Shown piece by piece: positions 11,113 through 23,000 of a stretch of DNA of 64,000 bases (its first letter is position 1; every line of letters begins with the position of its first letter). The translations under genes were made by a program, and so were the position numbers. The notes under the pieces are model-generated. The model was not told the origin of the DNA. It worked only from the letters and a program-made list of their open reading frames with translations, and did no database searches. The DNA lies in contig OY998185.1 in assembly GCA_963921935.1 (NCBI GenBank), positions 4,752,001-4,816,000 on the forward strand. Direction: 5' to 3'. This stretch comes from Galeruca laticollis (Eukaryota; Arthropoda; Insecta; Coleoptera; Chrysomelidae).

Positions 11113-13240
11113 ATGTGTTGCGGTATTATGAAGATACCGAAGAAAAAAAGGGGAAATAGAGCATTTTGGGTGCATCCAGTAATTAGTCAGCGTTTATTAA
11201 AAGGCCAATTCCATACCCATTTTGAGTCGCTACAGGAACACCCAGATAAGTTTTTTAATTATCATAGAATGTCCTTGAATTCTTTCAATGAGCTATAGGC
11301 TGTCTTAAAAACACAATTATCGTTCCAAGATACTAATATGAGGAAGTGTATTTCGCTTGAGGGGAGATTATCAGTTACATTAGGGTAAGAACACTTTACT
11401 GTTTGATACTTTTATTAGTTTACGTAATATTAGGTATTAATAAAGGTTATAACATTTATGGCAGATCTTTGGAACCTCGAGATAACATGTCTTCATCATT
11501 CCCTAGCGAAAGCAAGTCCGAGTCGTGTCCATACCTGGCGACTCCAAGGGGGAATTGATTGTATGTTGTACTTGTTCATTCGGTAAAGCAGTGGAAGTCT
11601 GGTTGCATCGTTGGACTCAAGAGTTTATTGCAATATTTGTTTGCGGAGCCGTATAATATCCATATCGTCTATCTCCATGATTTGCTATTTCATCACTTTG
11701 AAACTGATATGAAACAGTAGAATTTGGCAACGGAAATTCAGAATTTTTAAATGATGTCTCTGTTGTAACACTTTGTCTGTGGGTCCTATCAAACCTAAGA
11801 ATTGTATTCATAAGTTCGATTCTTAAAAAATACTTTTTCTCTTCGTCATATTTTTTCAATGCCGGGAACTGGGACATTAAAAATAACTCATCTTCATCCA
11901 AGTCTTTCTTTTTATTGCTTTCCTTTACCAAAGCCCATATTTCTGCTTGAGTTGGTCGCTTTCTTTTAGAACCTGCAGTATTTCTTCATCATATTTTTAT
12001 CTTTTTATGTGGGTTTGGAGATATCAGGGATGGTTCACTTTCGGAGGGCCTTACGGCGTGATCAAGCTGAGACTCATCCGCATTGTTTTGTTGAGATTGT
12101 ATATCTTGTCCATTTTCTAATGAACAAGAAGTTTGCGTTAATTGCGTGAAAGGTAGCAAGAAGAGCAACTGATCAAAGTAAATGTACTTCCTGCGTTTCT
12201 TAGCAGCACTTCCGGAAGGTGTTTTCTTTTGCTGAGCGAGTTCACGCCGAAAGCAATCCCGCAGAGATGACCATTTTTTTGTATTTCTTTACCTGAAAAT
12301 AAAATAGAAAAAACTGGAACTGGTGTTAGCTTACATATAATTAGGTTTTTTTTTCAGGTATTTATCAACCGGGCACTCATTTGTATCCTTACACTATCAG
12401 TATATGCTAGGTGCATCGACCATTCGGAAAATAGTCTGGGAAACATGCCACGCTATTTGGGTAGAATTGAGAACGATCTGTATACCAGCACTATCTGAAG
12501 AAGAATGGCTAGAAATAAGCAATGAATTTTACGCAAGAACTAACTTTCCTAACTGTATAGGAGCTATAGACGGAAAACATATCCGTATAGCTATGCCTTC
12601 TAATTCAGGGTCAGATTACTACAACTATAAAGGTTATTTTTCTGTTGTACTTATGGCAGCGGCAGATGCGTATTACTGTTTTTCATTTGTCGATATTGGT
12701 GCTTGTGGAAAATTCAGTGACGCAAATATATTCCAAAATTCAACCTTGGGAAAAAGTTACAAGAACATAAGTTGAACATTCCTGAACACAGAAAATTACC
12801 GTTTGACGAAAGTGGAGAGCCCATGCCATTTGTTTTTGTAGGCGATGAAGCATTTGCGGTATCTTCTCACGTTTTGCGACCATATCCCAGTCGTTTTCTA
12901 ACCGCAAAAAAAGGATATTTAATTACCGGCTATGCAGGACCCGACGAATGATTGAGCGTACATTTGGCATATTTGCGAGTAAGTAGAGACTATTTCAACG
13001 CAGTTTAGATGTTCAGGTCGATTTTGCTATAGACATTATAAAATAAGCATGTGTTCTTCATAACTTCGTACGCAAAAGAGATGGATATAAGTTTGAGGAC
13101 TTGTTGTATCAAGAGTCACTTGACAAGCTACCGGTTCAAGGCGTTCGGGACACAGCAGAAGGAATACACGCTCGAGATTATTTTGCTACTTACTTCAAGT
13201 CTCCACAAGGGTCACTCTCATGGCAATACGATAAAATTTG
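11113..13240 (+). pseudogene. PIF/Harbinger transposase (DDE_Tnp_4 type), frameshifted
   Basis: The N-terminal part (11113-11298) has the F-x-x-H-F-x-x-L and D-K-F-F-N-Y-H-R-M pattern of insect Harbinger transposases and ends in a TAG. An intron is plausible: the donor GGGTAAGA near 11384 and the acceptor TTTTTTCAG near 12357 join in phase and lead into the segment R/G-Y-L-S-T-G-H-S-F. The main exon (about 12358-12775) carries the first catalytic Asp in G-A-I-D-G-K-H. After a frameshift near 12775 come V-G-D-E-A-F (second Asp, about 12840) and, in another frame, M-I-E-R-T-F-G (catalytic Glu, about 12950). The C-terminal segment runs in shifted frames to about 13240. All three catalytic residues survive, but several frame breaks prevent expression. 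Confidence 0.88.
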
Positions 13241-13446
13241 AGTTTTAATATATGCGACATAAGAAACTTACCTTGTTTTATTTTATCCTGAATTTCCAGT
13301 TTATCCCAATCTGCTATTAGTTGTACACATACTTCCTCCCAAAGTTTTTTCTATACGTTCCTATCCGAATATTCAGCTGTTGTTGTGTCATATAAATGTC
13401 GTCTTTTCTGTATGTCGCAGATAAGTTTTTCAATATCTATTTCCAT
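11617..13446 (-). pseudogene. Harbinger-encoded MADF/BESS protein, antisense to the transposase, broken
   Basis: Exon 1 (13272-13446) starts ATG and encodes a MADF-like start (L-I-C-D-I-Q-K-R-R-H-L-Y-D, then K-K-L-W-E-E-V). It has a TAG at codon 32 (13351-13353) and ends in a good donor CAAG/GTAAGT. Exon 2 opens at 12292 after TTTTCAG and continues the MADF domain, but one A appears to be missing from a poly-A run, shifting the frame near 12270. Another frame change lies near 11990. The C-terminal block (11617-11931) is open for 104 codons and contains a BESS-type motif (D-E-L-F-L-M-S-Q-F-P-A-L-K). Such proteins bind transposon ends and partner the transposase. Much of exon 2 sits inside the transposase intron. 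Confidence 0.8.
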
Positions 13447-13786
13447 TTTCAAGAGCACTACGCACCGAACAGCTATCGACTAAACTAACGGTCGTGTGCT
13501 TTGTAACAAACAAAACCTATATCTTTATTTGCCCCACCGGCTGTCGGGTCGGTGCAAAAATGGATCATGCTACAACTTTTTTGTCGGTCCGTCTCTTTAG
13601 AAGGTCATGTGCGTTACTGAAATACAGGCATGATTCTGCATTTTAACCTACAAATTAGTCGTTCGCCGATAGTCTGTCGTGTGCGTTCTACCTAAGTTTA
13701 ACATGTAAAGATTTAGTTTGACACTTGTTCCCAGCTATTAGTAGAAAGTTTCTTTAAAGTTATGTTTTGTGGTGGTATGCTAGCAT

Positions 13787-14088
13787 CTACCATATTAATA
13801 TGGATATAGTCTTACTTACTAATCGCCTAGGTTCAAAATATAGAGATATTTTAAATTCGAGGATGAGATTTTTTATTTGCCTCAATGTTATAACAAAACA
13901 TCTATCACATGATACAATTCTGGATAGATAAGGATCAACAGGAATATTAGAAGCTGCGACTCTAAATCCATGAGTGGCATCCGCAATATAATGAACATTC
14001 TGAAGTTTTCCGTTGGCGTCTATATATGAATATCCACCTCTGGTCACTCTATCTTCTGATCTGGATTCTGAATGAGCGCTGTGGGGAC
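13787..14088 (-). CDS. Cuticular protein exon 5 (second chitin-binding domain), 3' end uncertain
   Basis: Acceptor TTTTTTCAG at 14089-14091; the phase-1 join with exon 4 restores glycine. It encodes S-E-S-R-S-E-D-R-V-T-R-G-G-Y-S-Y-I-D, then H-G-F-R-V-A-A-S-N-I-P-V. After D-P-Y-L-S-R the sequence no longer looks like cuticle protein. It either runs to the stop at 13787 or splices at the strong donor GTAAGTAAG (13811-13819); no further exon was found. Confidence 0.75.
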
Positions 14089-17000
14089 CTGAAAAAATTG
14101 TAACATTCCATTTCCACTCATTTATATATGAAGTAAACCATATGTCTTTTCAGAAACTATTCATGAATTGGAAAGAAACGAGCAATTGATAAATATATTC
14201 TTATCGCTAGTACAAGTCTAGTTTAAAAACAATTTGAAACGCATATCAAAAAGTATTTCTGTATTGGTTACTTTTTCATATATCTCCTTAAACTCAATAG
14301 TCGATTATAGTGTTACGGAACTGCACATTGTAGTAGTCCCTGCAGCCGACTCTGTTCTAGTTAGATATCTAAAGTAGAACTTTTGGCGGGAGCGCACGGT
14401 TTCCTGGGAAGGAGCAGTGTATAAGTGTATACATAAATCAAGTAAGTAGATACACCGTGTGTATAAATTTATCTCTTCCGTTCTGTCAAAAACTATTTAA
14501 ATAAATAAGAGACAAATTACATTGGTGTCAGGTGTGGGAAATATAAATAAATAGGTACGTAAAAATGGTTAAGAGACTAAATGACCTGAAAGTGATGGAA
14601 AAAAAGCCTAGATGGAAAATCACGAGATAGAAACGTGAATAGGGAATTAGTGGAAATACTCAAAATGGCACTGGAAAGTGACGGCTTGGATCCAGAAACA
14701 AGGCTTCCACCTTCATCTCGTCCATTTCTGCCATGGAAGAGAAAATTTCCACTATGAAGAACGATATTTCTGCTAATATGGACAAGAAGATTTCAACTAT
14801 GAAGAACGATAATTCTGGTATGAAGAATGATATTTCTACTAATATGGACGAGAGGATTTAAACCATGAAGAACGAGATTTCAGCAATAAAGAACGATGGT
14901 TCTGTCGATATTTTATCAAAGAAAAATGACATTGCCGCTGATTTCAAAAATAAAATTTCTTCTTTAAAATTGGATATTGAGAATAATATGACATCGAAGG
15001 ATGATAAAATCGAGAATAAGGTGTCAATGATGGAAGATATGGATTCACTAGAAAATAACGACAAGATTTGTTCACCACGCTCCCGGAAGAGTATTCAGTG
15101 GCACATAATATCTCCGGTAGTAATAACCACGCACCAAGGGTTGGCAACCGTACTTCGAAAGAAGTTTGGGCAATTAGAAAAATTTTAAGATCAAACTCCA
15201 GCCCCTGGCAAGATACTCAGACAATTTGCGGTACGTTTTCTACTTGGTAACCAATAACGAATTTCCATATCGATCCACCTAATGCGATGTGTGGGAAGCG
15301 CTACGAAGCTTCCGAGATCATGTACTGGAATCCAACGTGAAGGAACTAGCAGTACCCCTAGGACAGATAGCGACCAGTTAGTCATCAGTGACATGGTCGA
15401 GTTGATCTTCCAAGATACCGGTGTTCCCATATTAATTTGCAGCTATACGCCTTGTTTTCGGTAATCGATGAAGACAGTGCCCTGTTATTTCTACATGACC
15501 GGAACTTGTAGAGGTGGGTCCAGTTGCCACATTTCCAAAAAGGTCGGTTGTTTATTGGGAACCGCAATCAAGAAATTCCAGGAATCCGAAGGTTCGAGAA
15601 GGTGGCATTAATATATAAGAGACCACTTACGAGCGGCGAGTTAGTTAACAGTTTGATTTCAAAGTCAACGGAGCAGAACCAGTGAATATGAAAGTAAGCT
15701 GTGAACAGGGTATTTAAGATGAATTAGAATCAAGTGTTCACATAAATTTAGAATAAGTGAATAGTGTATAAATAAATCAAGTAAGTAGATATACCGAGTG
15801 TATAAATTTATCTCACGCGTAAGGTTAAGGACTATTTAGATAAATAAGAGAAATATTACTGTAGGTTTCTCAATGTTTTTCGATTCACTTTTAACGATAA
15901 TCCTTTTTTTGAAATTTAAGAGGAATAAATATTGTAATTAATGGTTCAAACGATTCGCAGGAGGATATGATTATAAGCTCAAATTACACTGATCAAAAGT
16001 AACCTTCCCGTATAACATACCTTACTATCAATAATAGTTACAATACAATTGAAATAGTATGATCATAAATATACTAACCTACATAACCATATGAATATTT
16101 GCCCAAATTTCCAAAAGTTCCACGTTCAGACTCGACTGGATGATAAGAAATCTCCGCAGTATGAGCAACAGCATGCACAGGAGTTACATAAGTATTTATC
16201 ACAGTTTGCACTGGAATAACACCATTCTGAATAACTTTGGGGATATTGCTCAAACTAATTTGTTCAGCAAAGGCGGCGTCACGATTTTTAATCTGTTCTA
16301 CTGCTGCTAAATGTTCTGCACGCGCTTTTATAACTTCTGGTAAATCTTTAACTGGTAGTGGTGAAACTGGCGATACAATCGTTTTAGCATAGGCGGCATT
16401 TAAAATTGCCAAATGATCATTTCGAGCCTTTATAACTTCTGGTAAATCGTGGACAGGTTAAGGGATCTGTACAAATTAAAATTATTATCTGTATGAGAAA
16501 TACTTCACTATGAGAACTGTGGTCTTTTTCAAAAGACAATAAAGATTATTTCCCATGAAATAACTTGTCACTTTAATTGAATTTCGAAATGTCAGATCAT
16601 TTTACTTTGTAACGGTACATACCATAGAACTTAATATTAGTTATTATTATCTGAGTCATAATCGAAGAGTCCAAGTGCACCATTTTTTTAGTATTTAATT
16701 CGGTAAGAAGCCAACGTAGTCGAACCCGAGCTCGTTTGACGGTAAATTTGTTTCAAACTTGGGCAAATTGATGAAATAAGACATATTTTTGAGTGTTAAC
16801 AGTTGGCATGAATGTTGCACGTACTGGATACTTAACGGTCGGTAATTGGAACAAGTGATTTCAATAGTCACCTGTCCATATACACCATTGTAATTTCTAT
16901 TGGAGAATTTGTAAGTGGAGATTTGGAAAAATCTATATGCATTTTTCGACATCGTCAGTCTGTTAAAATAATGGATTCTTATTGTAGTTGAGAAAACATA

Positions 17001-20000
17001 AATTGAATTGAAGTAGGAATCATATAGAATTCGAAATGACTTGACAGTTTGACGACTTGTAGAAATTTGAGTGAGTATTCATCGGAAATCAATGTGATGA
17101 TGATAACAAAGGCCATACTTCCAGGTAATTATTTTCAAACTACGCTATTTCATTACCAGCCCCTTTAGGTAAATAATACTTAAATTATAAAAGTTCGTTC
17201 GAAAAACGTCATGGAAATTGATGCTTCGTTTTTCCCCACACATAAGCCTAAGTAATTATTTGTCATATATGATGGAATTTGCATTCAATGAAATATTCGC
17301 TTGCATAATATAACCAACCTTCAAGAAGAATATGATAGATATCCTTGACATTCAATAGAAAGACTGAAGAAAAAATGTGAAAATTATTTTCTAAGAGTTC
17401 ATGGCTACATGCATTGGATGAAGAATATTAGAAACTGTTTTGTAAATATATATCTCATATTTGTTGAGTACGAAACGTATATCAAATGGCTTATTGTTCG
17501 ACTTTGTTGGAAATATCAGAGTTATTCTCCATCCATTATGAAACTTTTAATTCTAAACTGTGATTATAATAGCTACAATAGACACTTGAGATCGTTAATT
17601 CTCTAGTAAATGATTGACATTTGAAACTATATGAATAATTTGAATCACCTCGTATAGTACTTTATTTAATTCACATTTTTTGTACAGTATCAGCTTCTGA
17701 TTTCTCAATTTTCGTTATCCACTATGCACTTAAAATACTCATTTTCTCGAGTTGTTTTCTTTTAATCATCAAATTATCGCAGGCAATCAACTTATCGCAT
17801 CAATTTTTAGCGAAACCATGTTATCAATAGTCACGATTATTCCGATGGGATTTAGAATTTACAAACAATAGTAATGTTGTGTCTTTTCGACTTGAATCTT
17901 AATTTCAAACCCCGACTATACTGTTATGGATTCGATTCGCAAATTTTTAAAATTATATTTTCGGACTAAATGTGCAATTACAATTTTTTCATTTGTATCT
18001 TTGAAATGTTTGTCAGGTGGCATTCTCAATTCTTCGAATATAAGTCGACCACTGGAGACAAAATTCCAGTTAGAATTCAGAAATAAGCGCACTGGTTAAC
18101 TCTGTAGAGGAGATGCGTCGAAAGTACACGAAATAATTCACACATGCATATCTTAACGCGATATTTTCTGTTTCATCCAATTGTTTCTTATTAAGTAAGA
18201 AGACATTGTTAAATTAATGACGTATAATAATAGTCATATATTTGTAGATAGCCTAGGCCGGTTCTAGGACGGAAGTCGGCCATGTTGGATTTGCTGGCTG
18301 CGCTCTCGGATAGTGTGACGTAGTTTTTGTCACGTAAGCATTGAATATTTTTTTTAATTAAATAAAAAATGTTTCGTCTCGACGGCGATTCGATCCCACG
18401 GCCCACCGTGTCGAATTTATTAATTCTGCGAGTATTCCAGATCACGATACAATCTAATGCGAGACGGAGTTATAAAAACATGCGCGCGCGTTCGTTATAT
18501 ATAATGATTGTGCAAAAGGCGTAGTATATTTTTTATATAAAGAACATACAAATATGTCATAAGGGCATTAGAAATTTTTCTCTTTTATTATTGGTCTACA
18601 TCAAACAAACGTCATTGTGATAGAGCTTTTTTATATATAGGATGTACCAAAAAAAATGCAATAAGGGCGTTAGAAATTTGTGGAAAAGGTATATATTTCT
18701 TATATACGGGGTGTAGTAATAAAATATGCAATTTTTTTTCATATAGGTAAGAAAACCATATTACTTTACTTTCGGCGAAGCAGTTTCGGCGACCCCGGGA
18801 AGTAACGTTTTTAACGCTTAGTATTCGATTTTCGCTGAAAATGTTAACATGACAAGCTCCAAAATATTTAGTGTTTCCAAACTTTACGGCAGGAAAGCTA
18901 AACCGACCGATGAGAGATTTGGATTGTAGCTCCTGTTGAAAAATTTGGAAAGTAACAATCTGGTTACAGATATTGGAAATATTAAATACACGGAAGGCGA
19001 ACAGCCGCTGGAAGATGGCCTCATACCATTTACAGAACCATTTTGTGGCAACATAATGCTTGTAAAGGTACGCGGCTTAGAGGACTGCGATGTAAGTTCT
19101 AAACTTGTCAAAAAATAAATATGTGGTTCTTTTAATAGTTATATACGTGGAAAATTTGGCTAATTGGTTTCTGCAAAACATGGTGCTAAAGCTAAGCTGC
19201 CTTTCCTCTTATTAAGTAACAACCCACTTGCCATTGGAACAAGAGAAATAATCGAAGAAGATTTGGAAATAAATTATTAAAAGGAAACATAAAGAACATG
19301 TTTGCATTCCATACAAAGCAGAATTGGCGGACGTTAAACTCGACAGGCTACTGAAAGGAATACCGGATTTATTGGAGCAACTCCGGAAGGAAGATTACTA
19401 TCTAATGGACTTTGACATAACGCAGGATTTTGCAGGAGTCTTTAACAAAGAGGAAATGATTAATTATTTAACCAGCAACTTTAACTTTTGCATCCAAGGA
19501 GAGTACAAGAAAAGGTGCAACAATATTGTAAATAATGATAAAACTTGCCATGTTAACACTTTCAGCGAAAATCGAATACTGAGCGTTAACAATGTTACTT
19601 CTCATAGTTATGCTATCGTAGAAACGCGTGCTAGAAGGGGTGGGGGTCGCCGAAACTGCTTCGCCGAAAGTAAAGTAATGTGGTTTTCTTACCTATATGA
19701 CGTTTGTTTGATGTTAATAAAAGAGATAAATTTCTAATGCCCCCATGACATTTTTGTATGTTCTGTATATAAAATTTATACTACGCCTCTTCCACAATCA
19801 TTGAATGTAACGAACGCGCGCACATGTTTTTATAACTTATATAGCTCCGTCTCGTATTAGATTGTATCGTGATCTAATTGTGTAGTTGGAATACTCGCGG
19901 AATTAATCAATTCGAGACGGTGGACCGTGGGATCGCCGCCGAGACGAAACATTTTTTATTCAATTAAAAAAAATATTCCATGCTTACGTCACAAAAATTA

Positions 20001-23000
20001 CGTCACACCATCCGAGAGCGCAGCCAGCAAATCCAACATGGCCGACTTCCGTCCTTGAACCGGCCTAGACTATCTACTTATATTTGTTAACTGGAATATA
20101 TTGGAGCCCCCACCGCTATATACATTTTCACATCACTAAAAGTTTACCTGTTGATGAGGAGAAATATTTGGAACAGCACCACTAGGTACAGCTATTGGGT
20201 TGGAATAATATACAGTAGCGGTAGCCAATCTAGCGTTTTCCGATTTGATTGCTTCATACTGTGCGATGTGTTGTGCTTTGGCTAAAGCGACATCTGGTAA
20301 ATCTTGTGGCAAATTTGTAGCGGCAACTCTGAAACCGTGGACTGGATCGACTATATATTCAACTGTTTGCAAATGTCCATTGGTATCAATATACGAATAA
20401 CCACCCTATAAATTGAAGAGATTAATTTTATATAATGGTTCTAATGTTTTTTCAATAAGTCAGTTTATCTTGACAAGATACACCTTATCATTATTGTTCA
20501 CATAATATGAGACGAAATATCCTATAATCCGATTTAAATTTATTTCTGTGGTTAATATATGTTTGAAGATTTTCTTAATATATCACAACCCCATAATACA
20601 GTTTATAAGTTCTAAACTGATTGATGGGATTACGTGTTGAAATTATTTCTTCTAACAAGGAATATTACTCACTCATAACGGTAACACAACAGAAATGGAT
20701 TAAAAGAATGTTCTCATGAATAGAAGCTGAACTTTGTTTGTTGAGGTTAATAATCATAAGTTAGACTAACACAACACTATAGTCTAAGGCAGATTATTAA
20801 AGGCGAATTTCCTCGAGACTAACTAGCTTAACCAGGTTAACAAAACTATGACGTCAGTGGTTAACGTAGTTTGGATCTGTAGTATGTCATCATCATTTTG
20901 ATAGGGGGATGTTAAATGTCAATATCGTCATCCCATATTATTTTTATTATTTATATTACTAATATAATATTAAATGTTCATCAGTTATAGGTAGAGAAAA
21001 GAATATCTATTCACAATTTGGAATTCTTTACCTTTTTGTAGAAGATTAATAATTTCTACTGTATCATTGATACTGTATAACTCTTTGTTTACAAATACTT
21101 TGTATACATTCATTATTCTGACTTACTTTTTCAACGAAATTCCCGTTGTTATTAACATTTAACCTCAATAAAAAAGATAAACCACAGACAAACTGACAGA
21201 TCATTGCTTCAAACCACATGTTAACTACCTCGGCCAGGTGGTTTGAGATGTTGGTTAAATGTGACGTCATTGTTTGGAATATGTATCGAGGAAATTTGAG
21301 TAGTTAAGTTTTTTCTAACCAGGTTAGCTTGGTTAGTCTCGAGGAAATATCCCTTAAGTCTCTACAAATGGGAAACAAAGTAAACTGGGAGTATTGTTAG
21401 AAACCAACTTGAACAATACGTACTTCATAAAAAATGCAACATAATAACAGAAAGTCCTTTTTCAGAAACAATTCCCAATAAAAAGCAGAAGCATTGGTAT
21501 AATATGTACACAATAATTTAGAAGATTTGATCTAGATTATAGTGCACTTTAGTCCATGAAAAAAGTCTATTTAATCAAAATTTTGAGAGGGGTCTTGAAT
21601 TTTTGACTTAATTTGCTTTGAAGTGTCTACAAACGAAATGTACATATAATTCCGTTTCAACCATCCGGAAAGGGGTTGAATAAAGTAAATAAGATGTTTA
21701 TTTCTAATTACGCAATAACGCTTGGAGTTACATAAAAAAGATTTGTCCTTTATCATTTTTCCCAAAGTGACATTAGGGTGGATAAAAGGTAAGGGATGAT
21801 AATTTAAACTTTAATTTTTTTTGTAATTGTCAGCTCACCACGAATTTTGATTTGAGAGAATTTTTTTTAATTTTTTCAAAACAATATTACAGCAATTTGA
21901 AATTTTTAATATACAATTTAAAACGAGAAACTAAGGAAAGCGAAAAAGAAAGCTCAGGGTGGACAGGCAGTCAAATTGGTGTTTCGGAAACTGGTGATAG
22001 ATTATGAAACATGGAGGTGGAACAGGAAGAAGGGAAAACTGGAGCAGCAAACGAACTAGTAGCAGTATAGGTTAAATGATCTAATAATGACGGAACAAAG
22101 ACTATTCATAAGGTAAAAGACAAGATGAAGGACAAAAATAAAAAGAATATAATTGAAATTGGTACTTGGAGATAGCTTTGAATTATGATCACCAAAAACT
22201 TAATTAATATCATGAAGCAATATAAAATAGATGTCTTGGCCTTGCACGAAACTAGACAAAAAGGCAAATAAATTATAGACATAGACGGATATTCCTTCTT
22301 CAACATCGGAGGGACAGACAGGATGTTGGACACGGGCTTTTTAGTAAACATAAAGATGCAGCATTTGGTGGTTAACTTCGAAGCCATCTAGGAAAAAATG
22401 CGTCGACTAAGAATGAAGGGTTAGTTTAGAATACCAAGTTTACTTAAGTTGTATGCACTATCGAAGGACAAAATCCAGAAATAAAGAATGCATTTCACAA
22501 GAAAGATGACGGGTTATATAACAGAATTCCCAAGTATAATGTTAAACTGATCTTATGTTATTTTAGTCCCAAGGTAAAGCACGGAATATTATTTAGAGAA
22601 ACAACAGGAGGTAAATGCAAACATGAAGTAAGCAGTTACAATATGAAAATACCGTAAATTTTGCTGTGGAGACTGACTTGTAACTAATACACAAGGGAAC
22701 TTGGATAAGTTCCATCGGTACGATGGTTAATCCAAATTGACCATGTGCTGCTAGAGAAAAAGCATGCAAGGTTAATAACCTTCATTAGAATCTAACATGG
22801 TGCCGATGCGGATTTGGATCATATAATGACAATAACGAAAATAGGGCAGGAAATTCCACCAAAGAACAGAAGCAGACAAAAAATTTAAAAGGATAAAAAT
22901 AGTCAGTCATAACGACAGACATGATAATTTTGGAAGCAGCTCTTTAGACAACAGACTCCTTAGACATCCCGTACTCTGACTAAATAAAATGTTTGTTACA

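Larger units (their letters stand above)
10960..13692. mobile_element. PIF/Harbinger DNA transposon, complete ends, decayed genes
   Basis: Terminal inverted repeats of about 26 bp begin GGTAGAACGCACACGACAGA and match at 25 of 26 positions. Both ends are flanked by TAA (10957-10959 and 13693-13695), the 3-bp target duplication of PIF/Harbinger elements. It encodes the two proteins of the superfamily: a DDE transposase on the plus strand and a MADF/BESS DNA-binding protein on the minus strand. Both are broken by stops and frameshifts, so the copy is non-functional although its ends are well preserved. Confidence 0.93.

Noticed and set aside
15687..15700. ATGAAAGTAAGC looks like a short cuticle-gene first exon on the plus strand
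   Set aside because: It lies inside the 3' LTR region of the degraded retroelement and no cuticle exons follow on that strand.
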